Part shown: positions 8,809 to 17,747 of the stretch, one piece after another | How the letters are laid out: each line of letters opens with the position of its first letter | Numbering within the stretch: the first letter of the stretch is position 1 | Origin: Acetobacter fallax | Lineage (GTDB): Bacteria; Pseudomonadota; Alphaproteobacteria; Acetobacterales; Acetobacteraceae | Reading direction: 5' to 3' | Assembly: GCF_011516735.1 (NCBI RefSeq) | Contig: NZ_WOSX01000012.1 | Span: 27,160 to 91,159, forward strand | DNA length: 64,000 nt | Program-made: the position numbers and the translations under genes | Notes under the pieces: model-generated | Database searches by the model: none | What the model was told of the DNA's origin: nothing | Seen by the model: only the letters and a program-made list of their open reading frames with translations

Positions 8809-11310
8809 ATGACCCATTCGCCGTCTCAGGCACGATATTTCTTTAACAGATCCCGGCTTTTTTTCTGCACAGCAATCACCGGCTGTGCGCTGATCGCTGC
8901 CTCTGCTCATGCAGAAGAGACGTTAAAAACATCCCATTTCTCCCGGAAGACCGCCGCGAAAGCCAGCAGTAAGCCTCGCGCCACAGCACCGGCAGCACGC
9001 AGGACATCTCTGACAAGCAGCGACATGGAAGCCGTCACTGTCAGCTCGCATCGCGTCCGCAGCCACGGTGCTCAGGTCGCCATCACGCGTAAGACAATGG
9101 ACCAGTTCGTCGAAGGCACCAACCCGATGCAGATCCTGGCGCAAACCACGCCAGGCGCAAACTTCGCCTCGACCGACGCATTCGGCCTCGATACTTATGC
9201 CAATACATTTTATCTTCGCGGCTTCAACCAGACACAGCTCGGTGCGACCCTGGACGGCATGCCTCTGGGCACGCAGGGCTTCCTCAACACGAACGGTGTG
9301 TCCATCACCCAGGCTGTCATCCAGGATGACCTCGCCGGTATGACCGTGTCCCAGGGCGCGGGCGCCCTCGATACCTTCTCCGCCCAGGCCCTCGGCGGCG
9401 CCATGTCCTACGTGTCTTCCGATCCGAAAGATAAGGCCGGTGGCAAGGTCAGCCAGACCTTCGGAAGCTACAATGCCTTCAGAACCTATGCCCGCGTGGA
9501 CAGCGGAATCCTGAACCCGACAGGCACGAAATTCTACGCATCATTTGCCCGTACAGACACTAATCTCTGGAAAGGTCAGGGCTACCAGAGTGAAATTCAG
9601 GCAGATGCTAAAGTGGTGCAGCCTGTGGGCGACCACGGTAAAATCACAGCCTTCTTCGGCTACGGAAACTTCACTCAGGGCAACTACCTGAGCCTGACTA
9701 AAAATATGTGGGAGAAGATGGGACGTGATACGACCTATCTGAAACCCGATTATGAAAAAGCCAAACTCTGGGCCTATTACGCCCAGTATACCGATCAGGT
9801 TCCGGCAGGTTACCAGGGAACCCTGTCCAACGATGAGATCGGCGATTACGCCTGGGATGCCTCACAGCTCCAGCGCAGCTATGTGTCGTCCGTCACAGGA
9901 CATTTTGATCTGTTGAAAAACGTCACCTCTGACACAATTGCGTTCAGTAACGTCATGAGCGCCCGTTACGGCGGGACCAATAACTTCGTGACCTCGCCGA
10001 GTTACGGAACGGTCTCGCTCAACCCGGACGGCACTGTCTCCGGCGTCCCGATGGCCCTGTCGATGGCCTCTTCCAATACACGCCGTATGGGTTTCACCCA
10101 GAAATTCGGGATCGACGCACCACACAACAACCATATCGAGACCGGCCTGTGGTACGAGAATAACCGCTACATCTACGATTCCAGGCTTTACGAAGATTAC
10201 CCGAACGATGCCCATAACTGGCTTTCGGATTTCAAACAGTCCCAGGCCCATAACTGGTACGCCGATTCTTTCAACACAAACACCTTCCAGTTCTTTCTAC
10301 AGGATCGCTGGACCATCATGCCCGGTATGACATTGCTGGGCGGCTTCAAGTCGCTGACCCAGACAACACATGGCGGAACGAAAGCCGATTACACAGACGA
10401 ACTGATCGCAGAAGGCTGGAATGCTTATTACCGCCATGCCGCCAACGGCACACTGACAGCCTCCGCCGCCTTCCTGCCTCACTTCGAATTCGATTATCAT
10501 TTCCTGAAACACCATGAATTTTACTGGGATATCGCAGAAAATATGCGTGCCTATGACTACTCATCGCAGGCCTCCAGCGGACAGGCCTGGGGCGGTCTCG
10601 GTAAGGATGTCGCAGGGCAGACAGCGCAGGACGTGTTCAATGCCAGTAAATCCAAACTTCGCCCGGAACGGACATGGAACTATGTAGTGGGATACCGCTA
10701 TGATTCCCAAATATTCTCCGGCAGTGTGGATTTCTATCACACCGATTATTACAATCGTCTCGCCGCCATCACCGAAGGGTCGACCAGCAACGCCTACAGC
10801 GCTTTCATGAATGTCGGTCGCGAAAGTATGAACGGCGCGGACGTGCAGGGTACAATCCGTCCGGTGGAAGGGCTGGAAATCACAAACAGCTTCAGCTGGA
10901 ACGATGCCGAATATCTGAGTCACTCAATCAACTACAGCGGAGCGAGCTATGATATTCACGGAAAACATCAGGTCTACTACCCGAAGTTTATGTACAAGGC
11001 GAACCTGAACTACACCTGGCGTCGCGCCATGTTCAACTTCAACGTCAACTATATCGGTTCGCGTCCGATGACGTATATGAACGACGAGAAGATTCCGGCC
11101 TACTGGCTGGCCAGCACGACCCTTTCCTATAATTTCGGAAAAGTCGGATTCGCCCAGAACATCCACACCTCGTTTGGTGTCACCAACCTGTTCAACAAGA
11201 ACTATATCAGCGGCGTCTATGGTGCTGCGTCCGTAAACGGTGACGACAACGCCAACCTGTTCGTCGGGGCTCCGCGCGAGTATTACGGCACAGTCTCAGC
11301 CGAATTCTGA
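8809..11310 (+). CDS. TonB-dependent outer membrane receptor
   Basis: Energised outer-membrane importer, probably for a siderophore or other large nutrient. It has an N-terminal signal peptide (FFCTAITGCALIAASAHAEE), a plug domain (about residues 72-210; the MEAVTVSSHRVRS start resembles a TonB box region, then YLRGFNQTQLGATLDGMPLG), and a long beta-barrel ending in an aromatic residue (YGTVSAEF). Length is 833 residues. ATG 8809 is preferred over ATG 8806 because AGAGG lies 5 bases upstream of it. The gene is followed after 63 bases by a secreted ester hydrolase on the same strand. No N-terminal secretin/STN signalling extension is seen. The substrate cannot be told from sequence. Confidence 0.9.
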   Translation: MTHSPSQARYFFNRSRLFFCTAITGCALIAASAHAEETLKTSHFSRKTAAKASSKPRATAPAARRTSLTSSDMEAVTVSSHRVRSHGAQVAITRKTMDQFVEGTNPMQILAQTTPGANFASTDAFGLDTYANTFYLRGFNQTQLGATLDGMPLGTQGFLNTNGVSITQAVIQDDLAGMTVSQGAGALDTFSAQALGGAMSYVSSDPKDKAGGKVSQTFGSYNAFRTYARVDSGILNPTGTKFYASFARTDTNLWKGQGYQSEIQADAKVVQPVGDHGKITAFFGYGNFTQGNYLSLTKNMWEKMGRDTTYLKPDYEKAKLWAYYAQYTDQVPAGYQGTLSNDEIGDYAWDASQLQRSYVSSVTGHFDLLKNVTSDTIAFSNVMSARYGGTNNFVTSPSYGTVSLNPDGTVSGVPMALSMASSNTRRMGFTQKFGIDAPHNNHIETGLWYENNRYIYDSRLYEDYPNDAHNWLSDFKQSQAHNWYADSFNTNTFQFFLQDRWTIMPGMTLLGGFKSLTQTTHGGTKADYTDELIAEGWNAYYRHAANGTLTASAAFLPHFEFDYHFLKHHEFYWDIAENMRAYDYSSQASSGQAWGGLGKDVAGQTAQDVFNASKSKLRPERTWNYVVGYRYDSQIFSGSVDFYHTDYYNRLAAITEGSTSNAYSAFMNVGRESMNGADVQGTIRPVEGLEITNSFSWNDAEYLSHSINYSGASYDIHGKHQVYYPKFMYKANLNYTWRRAMFNFNVNYIGSRPMTYMNDEKIPAYWLASTTLSYNFGKVGFAQNIHTSFGVTNLFNKNYISGVYGAASVNGDDNANLFVGAPREYYGTVSAEF

Positions 11311-11373
11311 GTCCGCCTGATCGGCCGGGTCATCGTGCCTGGCCACAGCTCCGTCCGTTTTCAGAGAGTGATA

Positions 11374-13278
11374 ATGAAAAAACTTCTGCTTCTGTCAGCT
11401 TGTCTCGCCACGTTTTCCAGTCAGGCCCTCGCGCAGAACACTCCCGCCGGCAGCATCGATCCCGACATGCCCGAACACTTTCAGGTACAGAACGCCAGTT
11501 TCGGCTATGTCCGTAAAGACGTCATGATCCCCATGCGGGACGGCGCGAAACTGCACACCGTCATCCTCATCCCCAAAGGCGCGCACAACGCCCCGATCCT
11601 GATGACGCGCACACCCTACAGCGCCGACCGTATGACGTCTTATGCTTCCAGCGGCGACATGAGTTCCGTGCTGGAAGGTTATGACAGCATGACCGACGTC
11701 ATCGCCGACGGCGGCTATATCCGCGTCATCCAGGACGTCCGCGGAAAATATAAGTCAGAAGGCCGTTACGTCATGAACCGGCCGATGCGCGGTCCCCTGA
11801 ACAGCACCCAGGTCGACCACGCCACCGACACCTGGGACACCATCGAATGGCTGGTCCACAACACACCTGAAAGCAACGGCAAAGTCGGCATCCTCGGCAT
11901 CTCGTACGACGGTTTCACCGCCGTCACCGCCCTGTTCCATCCGCACCCGGCTCTCAAAGTCTCCGTGCCGATGAACCCCATGATCGACGGCTGGATGGGC
12001 GACGACTGGTTCCATAACGGAGCCTTCCGTGAGGAAAACCTGCCCTACATCTACACCCAGGACGCCACACCCAAAAATGACGAAAAATGGTGGAGCAATC
12101 AGTACGACGCCTACGATCTCTATCTGAACGCTGTCTCCGCCGGGGCTCTCGGTAAATCGCGCGGCATGGATCAGATCGGCTTCTTCCGCCAGATCACCAC
12201 ACATCCGGCTTACGATTCCTGGTGGCAGAATCAGGCGATGGACAAACTTCTCGCCAGAGAAGGCCTGAAAGTCCCGACCCTGCTCGTGCACAGCCTGTGG
12301 GATCAGGAAGATATCTATGGCGACATCGCAACATACTACACACTGGAAAAACAGCCTGCCTCAGCAGCGAACCTTTACATCGCCATGGGTCCCTGGAATC
12401 ATGGCGGCGAAAGGGTGGAAGCCAGTGTGCTCGGCGACATAAAATTCCGGTCCGATACCGGTTATTACTTCCGTAAAAAGATCCTTGCGCCATTCCTCGC
12501 GCACTATCTGAAAGACAGCACCGTGCCGCTCCCGGCCCGGGTCAGCGCGTTCCGCACCGGCGAAAACATCTGGGAAACAGCCAGTAAACTTCCCGCCCAG
12601 GACTGCGCCTCCGGCTGCAAAACCCTGCATCTCGAACCGGGTCACGGCCTCGGCTTCAGCGCGCCAGGCCCAGACGCCGGAACAGCGCAGTATGTCTCCG
12701 ATCCGGATCACCCGGTCCCCTACATCCCCCGCCCGGTCCTGACAAAAGGCGTAAAAAGCTCGCCATGGGGCTACTGGCTGGTCACAGACCAGCGCGATGT
12801 CGCCTCACGCCCCGATGTGCTGACCTTCACGTCAGAAACCCTGGCGAAACCCCTCACAATCCAGGGACAGCCCCAGGTCCACCTCACAGCCTCCACAACC
12901 GGCACCGATGCCGACTTCGTGGTCAAGCTGATCGATGTCTACCCCGATCAGGTCTCCAGCCAGCCGGAAATGGGGGGCTACCAGCTCATGGTCAGCGCGG
13001 ATATCCTGCGCGGTCGCTACCGCAAGAGCTTTGAGCACCCCGAAGCCATCCCGGCCAACACGCCTCAGCTCTACAAAATGGCCCTGCCATTCTCGAACCA
13101 TACCTTCCTGCCAGGCCATAAAATCATGGTCCAGGTCCAGTCAAGCTGGTTCCCGCTCTATGACCGCAACCCGCAAACCTACGTCGACAATATCTTTTTC
13201 GCCCCCAGGGAAGCCTATAAATCCGCCACCATGTCCGTGGATGTCAGCAACAGCTGGATCGACCTGCATACAAAGTAA
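11374..13278 (+). CDS. aehA: Alpha-amino acid ester hydrolase (secreted, CocE/AEH family)
   Basis: Hydrolyses esters and amides of alpha-amino acids and can transfer the acyl group to beta-lactam nuclei (EC 3.1.1.43 family). The precursor has a signal peptide (MKKLLLLSACLATFSSQALA). Catalytic residues fit the family: Ser177 in GISYDGF, Asp310 in HSLWDQED, His343 in PWNHGG. The diagnostic carboxylate cluster that binds the substrate ammonium is present as Asp211, Glu312 and Asp313. Spacing agrees with the Xanthomonas citri enzyme as I recall it (S174/D307/H340; D208/E309/D310). That separates it from cocaine-esterase-type relatives. The ATG at 11374 was chosen because the signal peptide begins there. 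It probably shares a transcript with the TonB receptor. Confidence 0.9.
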   Translation: MKKLLLLSACLATFSSQALAQNTPAGSIDPDMPEHFQVQNASFGYVRKDVMIPMRDGAKLHTVILIPKGAHNAPILMTRTPYSADRMTSYASSGDMSSVLEGYDSMTDVIADGGYIRVIQDVRGKYKSEGRYVMNRPMRGPLNSTQVDHATDTWDTIEWLVHNTPESNGKVGILGISYDGFTAVTALFHPHPALKVSVPMNPMIDGWMGDDWFHNGAFREENLPYIYTQDATPKNDEKWWSNQYDAYDLYLNAVSAGALGKSRGMDQIGFFRQITTHPAYDSWWQNQAMDKLLAREGLKVPTLLVHSLWDQEDIYGDIATYYTLEKQPASAANLYIAMGPWNHGGERVEASVLGDIKFRSDTGYYFRKKILAPFLAHYLKDSTVPLPARVSAFRTGENIWETASKLPAQDCASGCKTLHLEPGHGLGFSAPGPDAGTAQYVSDPDHPVPYIPRPVLTKGVKSSPWGYWLVTDQRDVASRPDVLTFTSETLAKPLTIQGQPQVHLTASTTGTDADFVVKLIDVYPDQVSSQPEMGGYQLMVSADILRGRYRKSFEHPEAIPANTPQLYKMALPFSNHTFLPGHKIMVQVQSSWFPLYDRNPQTYVDNIFFAPREAYKSATMSVDVSNSWIDLHTK

Positions 13279-13290
13279 ACTTGCAATACC

Positions 13291-13312
13291 ACCGGGGCCG
13301 CAAAGCCCCGGT
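13291..13312 (+). terminator. Hairpin after the ester hydrolase
   Basis: ACCGGGGC (13291-13298) and GCCCCGGT (13305-13312) form a perfect 8-base stem 12 bases after the stop codon. No T-run follows. From here to 13785 there is no gene; the interval is occupied by this hairpin, unassigned sequence and dispersed repeat copy A. Confidence 0.55.
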
Positions 13313-13451
13313 AACGCCGGAAAGTCAGCACAGATCACTTCCGGTTCGCCCGGATGCCATCCTGACGGAAACGGCAAATACCCGGCCTGCGCTCATAAAT
13401 CAGAACGCGTTATTACTTTCCACAGGGTCTGTCGTTGTGATGTGCAGGTAA

Positions 13452-13672
13452 TTTCTCAGGCTTTGCTCTGAAACCCGTCAGAGGTGGCGGACCTTTGGAA
13501 AAACTCTGTTGTCGTTACGTGTTGATCTGTGATTTTTCAAAGCGTTGTCAGAATCCGGGCTCTGCCCGAACCCGGCAGGGACCGCAGGCCCCTGCACCCC
13601 GATTGATTAATAATAAAATGGTTTCCAAAGGTCTGCGACCTTTGGTGGGTCCAGGGCAAAGCCCTGAGAAGG
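13452..13672 (+). repeat. Dispersed structured repeat, copy A
   Basis: About 220 bases, nearly the same as copy B at 14963-15177 and as the inverted copy at 19736-19955. Its ends are imperfect inverted repeats of about 50 bases (TTCTCAGG ... GGACCTTTGGAAA at the left; TTTCCAAAGGT ... CCCTGAGAA at the right). Inside are short palindromes: CGGGCTCTGCCCG, CCAAAGGTCTGCGACCTTTGG and CAGGGCAAAGCCCTG. It encodes no protein. The shape is like a non-autonomous inverted-repeat element or a REP/BIME cluster. Confidence 0.8.
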
Positions 13673-13785
13673 TGCAACGCCGGACGAAAACAGAACCTTT
13701 CCACGCCCGGCAGGGCAGGGGACTCCGCTCTTGCTTCCCCTCACCCTTCCGTTAAAGCTCACCCCCGGACAAACAGGGGGATCAG

Positions 13786-14907
13786 ATGACGCCATCGCGA
13801 GCCACTTTCAACGCCTCGCGGCAGGGCGCCACGCCTTACCGCTTCGAAGCCTTTCAGGCCGTCCGCGGTCTCGCTTCCCTCACTGTCGTCATCCGCCACG
13901 TCCTCGCCTGCTATCCGCTCCCCGGACACGGCCTCACCGTCGCGGTCTTCTTCCTCTTTAACTCTCCCGCCGCTGTCACCCTCTTTTTCGTCCTCAGCGG
14001 CTTCGTCCTCACCTACTCCCTCGACAACCGCCCCTTCGAACCCCGCACCATCCCCGCCTTCTGGGTCCGCCGCGTCTTCCGCATCCTCCCCGCCCTGATG
14101 GTCGCCACCCTCCTCAGCGCCCTCTACACCCGTCTGCCCGTCTCCGCCTGGCCCATCGCCACCAGTGATCCGTTCATGGCCGGCATCCTCCCCCACAACA
14201 TGCCCCTCCCGGCATCAACGCTGCTGAAATGCCTCCTGTCCCTTTCCAGCGTGCTCGTCCCCCAGGGCTGGACCGTCATGGTCGAGCTCATCGCCGCCCT
14301 GTTCATCCCTTTCATCTGGCTATGCAGCCGCAAGGATGGCCGCTTCTTCCTCCCCATAGCCCTCGCAACCCTGGCACTCTCCGCCTTCGCTCCCGCCGGC
14401 GGAAAAGGTCTGCCCCTGCTTTACAGTTTCAGCTTCATCGCCGGCATCACTGCCTGCCGCGCCTGGCAAACCAGCACCATCCGCCTCACCGGAGGCGGTA
14501 TCGTCCTGGCCGCCATCGGCCTCTCCCTGCCCACAACACTCCTTACCTCCCCCGAAACTCTGGGCGAATTCTTCAACTCTCCAAAACTCGTGATCCCCGA
14601 AAGCATTTGCGCGGCTTTTCTGATCTTCGGTCTCGCCAGACCTTCAAAAATCACCGCCGCCCTCACGGCCCGTCCACTTCTCTGGCTAGGCGATATCTCC
14701 TTCAGCCTCTACCTCGTCCACTTCCTCATCATCGCTCTCGCCGGACGCATCCTCTCGCCTCTGCTTCCCAACGTCTCTGTCTATACCAGGGAAGGTCTCG
14801 TTCTCGCGCTGACCCTCCTGATCGCTCTTCCGCTCAGTCATCTGCTCTTTCAATGGGTTGAACGGCCCCTGAACCGGCTCGGTCATCGTCTGTCGAAGCG
14901 GGGGTGA
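13786..14907 (+). CDS. Membrane acyltransferase (acyltransferase 3 family)
   Basis: Integral membrane O-acyltransferase of the type that acetylates or succinylates exported polysaccharides or lipids. The N-terminal FEAFQAVRGLASLTVVIRHV holds the family's arginine and catalytic histidine (R-G ... RH), followed by VTLFFVLSGFVLTYS and about ten hydrophobic segments ending in WVERPLNRLG. Length is 373 residues. GGGGG 5 bases upstream supports the ATG. The gene is flanked on both sides by same-orientation copies of the dispersed repeat. Codon use is extremely C-rich at third positions compared with neighbours. The substrate is unknown. Confidence 0.85.
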   Translation: MTPSRATFNASRQGATPYRFEAFQAVRGLASLTVVIRHVLACYPLPGHGLTVAVFFLFNSPAAVTLFFVLSGFVLTYSLDNRPFEPRTIPAFWVRRVFRILPALMVATLLSALYTRLPVSAWPIATSDPFMAGILPHNMPLPASTLLKCLLSLSSVLVPQGWTVMVELIAALFIPFIWLCSRKDGRFFLPIALATLALSAFAPAGGKGLPLLYSFSFIAGITACRAWQTSTIRLTGGGIVLAAIGLSLPTTLLTSPETLGEFFNSPKLVIPESICAAFLIFGLARPSKITAALTARPLLWLGDISFSLYLVHFLIIALAGRILSPLLPNVSVYTREGLVLALTLLIALPLSHLLFQWVERPLNRLGHRLSKRG

Positions 14908-14962
14908 TGGCATCAACCTCTCATATCAGCGGGGTTGAGCTTTGATCCGTATAGATTGTCAG

Positions 14963-15177
14963 GGTCTCAGCCCTGAAACCCGGCAAAGGGCAAAGACCTT
15001 TGGAAAGGTGCTGTTGGTGTTAAGTTCTGATCAGTGATTTTTCAAAAAGCTGGCGGAATCCGGGCTCTGCCCGGACCCGGCAGGGACCGGAGGCCCCTGC
15101 ACCCCGACTGATTAATAATAAAATGGTTTCCAAAGGTCCGGGACCTTTGGCGGGTTCCAGGCCAAAGCCCTGAGAAG
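14963..15177 (+). repeat. Dispersed structured repeat, copy B
   Basis: Same orientation and layout as copy A, with shared blocks such as ATCCGGGCTCTGCCCG, GGCCCCTGCACCCCGA, TGATTAATAATAAAATGGTT and CCTTTGG. It fills most of the gap between the acyltransferase and the CsaA-like gene; the remainder (14908-14962) holds nothing I recognise. Confidence 0.8.
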
Positions 15178-15203
15178 ATGCCAGCACACACCGCCGGACA
15201 GAC

Positions 15204-15545
15204 TCAGAACAGCCGGCTTCCGTTCGGCACCACCTTGTCCGGCTTCACCAGCACGACACGCCCTTCAGCATCAGGGAAACCAAGCGTCAGAACCTCCGAC
15301 ATGAACGGACCAATCCGCCGGGATCCAAGATTGACAACGCACGCAACCTGGCATCCCGTCAGATCCGCCTGAGTATACAAATCCGTTATCTGTGCACTGG
15401 ATTTTTTAACGCCGATCTCAGGACCGAGATCAATCTCCAGCTTCCACGCCGGCTTGCGTGCCTCGGGGAAAGCCTCAACGCGCAGGATTGTGCCAACCCG
15501 CACATCCACCGCAAGAAACGTGTCAAAAGGAATCTGTTCCGACAT
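15204..15545 (-). CDS. csaA: CsaA-like tRNA-binding domain protein
   Basis: Small stand-alone OB-fold protein related to the tRNA-binding domain of methionyl- and phenylalanyl-tRNA synthetases; CsaA members have been described as secretion-related chaperones. The family pattern is plain: FLAVDVRVGTILRVEAFPEA, KLEIDLGPEIGVKKSSAQIT, and the C-terminal VLVKPDKVVPNGSRLF. Length is 113 residues. I chose ATG 15545 because GGTGGAG lies 4 bases upstream; a GTG nine bases earlier is inside that site. No operon partner is apparent. Confidence 0.88.
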   Translation of the reverse strand: MSEQIPFDTFLAVDVRVGTILRVEAFPEARKPAWKLEIDLGPEIGVKKSSAQITDLYTQADLTGCQVACVVNLGSRRIGPFMSEVLTLGFPDAEGRVVLVKPDKVVPNGSRLF

Positions 15546-15661
15546 AAACTCCACCTGTTTCAGGTTCAGTCACAAGAAATAAAATACGTGCCCTCTTCGG
15601 AAGAAAGAGTCAGGTACCACATAGTAACACCAGAGGTGATGGCTTTTGATGTGTGCGGCTG

Positions 15662-15722
15662 GCAAGGTTCTGCCCGAACCCGGCAGGGACCACAGGTCCA
15701 CAGCCTCTGGTAACCTTTCCTC
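15662..15722 (+). repeat. Partial dispersed repeat, copy C
   Basis: Contains TTCTGCCCGAACCCGGCAGG followed by a GACC-rich stretch, the same core as copies A and B, but both ends are missing. It sits at the 3' side of the flavoprotein gene. Confidence 0.55.
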
Positions 15723-15747
15723 CCGTTCAGCGAAACAGACCACGCCC

Positions 15748-17688
15748 TCACACCGTTTCGTAATAGCCATAGACACGGGGCTGAAGATCCCGCACCGCCC
15801 GGCATCCCTCATCAATCGCCGTCTGTGCGATCCCGACCCCCGAAGAATCCGAATTCGCAATCGCAATCCGCCCGAATTTCTGCTTCGCAATAATCGTCGG
15901 CGACACATCGTCCGGACCCGTCCGATCAAACAGCACATTCCGCCCCGTCGCAAACCCATGCGGCCAGCGATTGACCGTTATCGCCAGAATATCACGCGCC
16001 GGATCAAAACCGCCTCCCGCAAGCGCCCCCGCCGCCTGCTTCCTCACCGCCCGTTCAAATTGCGAGAAGGGAGCCTGCAACAGGCCCGCCCGGATCGCCC
16101 GGAACTGATCGTCCATCGGTGTGCCGGGAGAAGGCATTGCGCCATGCAACAACTCACTCATCATCGTCGGATTGGCCGCAATCCCGGAATTCGCAGCCGT
16201 CGCAAACGACACGACCACCGGCTGCGACGGATCGTCCACCCCCGGTACCGAGCCGGCAGCAGGGTGTAACTCAGGCAGTATTCTGCCATAGAACGCATTC
16301 GGACAGATCATGCCGCCGGTCTTCAGTTTCGCAAAGGCCTCCCAGTTCCGAAACAGCACATTCGTCGCCTGGTTACAGGCCCGCACCGCCATATGCAGGG
16401 CTGTCGCCTGAGCGCCCGGTATGTCTGGGCAGATATAAGGGATCATGTTGTTCATCCCCGCCATCACGACATTCTGCGCCCTGACTGAGCAGCATTTCCC
16501 TCCATGCATATAGGAAACCACGACTTCACGGCCGTCCGGCTCGAACTGATGTGGTTTCGGCCCCACATGCCGCGCATTCACAACAATACTGCTGAGCCGG
16601 ATACGCGTCGGAGACCCTGTCCTGTCGAGCGTCCCATAATTGACCCGCGACCCCTCCACACTCTCCCAGGATCCGGCAGTCAGTGCTTCGGGAATCAGCG
16701 AGCGGACAATCAGCCGCGCGATGTCTGAATTGCCAGCCGGAAGAACCACATCTTCAGCCTCTTCTTCCGGACTTTCAGGAGAGCCCCGCGGTACGGACAG
16801 ACCAAGCCCCGCAAAACCTGGCTTGCCACGGAAAAAAGCAAGCCAGGCACTGGCGATGTCATTTCCAAGGCACCAGACCCCCTGCGTGAAGGGCAGAATC
16901 TCCGGAGAAAATTTCGCAACATCCAGCAGGTAGGTCCGGTAGCTGATGGATCTGAGCCGCGCGATTTTCTCATCCGCCGTCAGGCCGGCCAGATAATCGG
17001 TCGTTCCGTGAGCCAGCCGGAAAATCTCTGATTGCAGCGAAGCGGGAAGGGGAGTCCGCGCGAGAAACTCATGTGTCGGCTTCATCAGATCGCCGTCCCG
17101 AACCAGCATATCCCGGCCATAGACTGCCTCATTGAAGAAAACTCCGGGACGAAGACCAGCCGCCTTCGCCGCGCCGCCGCTCCTCTGTTTTCCTCCGCGC
17201 CAGTCTATCCCAAGAGCATCAATCAGCCCGATCGCATCGCGCGTCCAGCTCCGGGGCGCCACCATATAGGCCGAGCCGCCTGTCGCTACCAGCTTGCGAC
17301 CGTTAAAGACAAACTCGTTGCGTTTCGCATGGCCGCCAAAATCATCGTGATTGTCGAGGATCAGAATCCGCGCCGATGGCCCGGCCGCCTGCCGATAATA
17401 CCACGCTGCGGAAAGCCCGCTCAGACCCGCTCCAACCACGACGAGGTCGTAAGTCTCGCCCGTGCTGACCGCTACCGGCTGAGTTGCCCCGTCCCGCAGG
17501 GCATGAGCCGCCTCAAACGCCCCCGGATGCATCCCGCGCATCCCGGTACGCAGCGGCGGATAATTACCGGAAACATCCCGCTCCGGAGAAGAAGTTTCCT
17601 GAGCCCATGCCCCTGGTGCCATCGCCAGGGCCGCGCCCCCCGCGGCAATGCCCTGGATGAAATCGCGCCGCTTTATCGATCGCCCCAT
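15748..17688 (-). CDS. Tat-exported FAD-dependent oxidoreductase
   Basis: Probable periplasmic flavoprotein of unknown substrate. The N-terminus carries a twin-arginine signal (SIKRRDFIQGIAAGGAALAM ... AWAQ), then a dinucleotide-binding motif YDLVVVGAGLSGLSAAWYYR with the acidic residue at ILDNHDDFGGHAKRNEF. The C-terminus has a second FAD-contact region (IAIANSDSSGVGIAQTAIDEG). Length is 646 residues. I chose the ATG at 17688 because it places the Tat motif at the very N-terminus; a longer frame to 17766 would overlap the upstream gene. The upstream secreted lipocalin-like gene ends 59 bases before it, so the two form a pair. It is not a GMC-type or cytochrome-linked dehydrogenase by its motifs. 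Confidence 0.8.
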   Translation of the reverse strand: MGRSIKRRDFIQGIAAGGAALAMAPGAWAQETSSPERDVSGNYPPLRTGMRGMHPGAFEAAHALRDGATQPVAVSTGETYDLVVVGAGLSGLSAAWYYRQAAGPSARILILDNHDDFGGHAKRNEFVFNGRKLVATGGSAYMVAPRSWTRDAIGLIDALGIDWRGGKQRSGGAAKAAGLRPGVFFNEAVYGRDMLVRDGDLMKPTHEFLARTPLPASLQSEIFRLAHGTTDYLAGLTADEKIARLRSISYRTYLLDVAKFSPEILPFTQGVWCLGNDIASAWLAFFRGKPGFAGLGLSVPRGSPESPEEEAEDVVLPAGNSDIARLIVRSLIPEALTAGSWESVEGSRVNYGTLDRTGSPTRIRLSSIVVNARHVGPKPHQFEPDGREVVVSYMHGGKCCSVRAQNVVMAGMNNMIPYICPDIPGAQATALHMAVRACNQATNVLFRNWEAFAKLKTGGMICPNAFYGRILPELHPAAGSVPGVDDPSQPVVVSFATAANSGIAANPTMMSELLHGAMPSPGTPMDDQFRAIRAGLLQAPFSQFERAVRKQAAGALAGGGFDPARDILAITVNRWPHGFATGRNVLFDRTGPDDVSPTIIAKQKFGRIAIANSDSSGVGIAQTAIDEGCRAVRDLQPRVYGYYETV

Positions 17689-17747
17689 GCCAAGGTCGCG
17701 ATCCTCTCCGCTCAGCACAGAGTGCCTGCGGTCTGAAGCCCCGCCGC

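Noticed and set aside
13495..13755. 86-codon plus-strand frame in the gap before the acyltransferase
   Set aside because: It lies within dispersed repeat copy A and its hairpins; no start site or domain.
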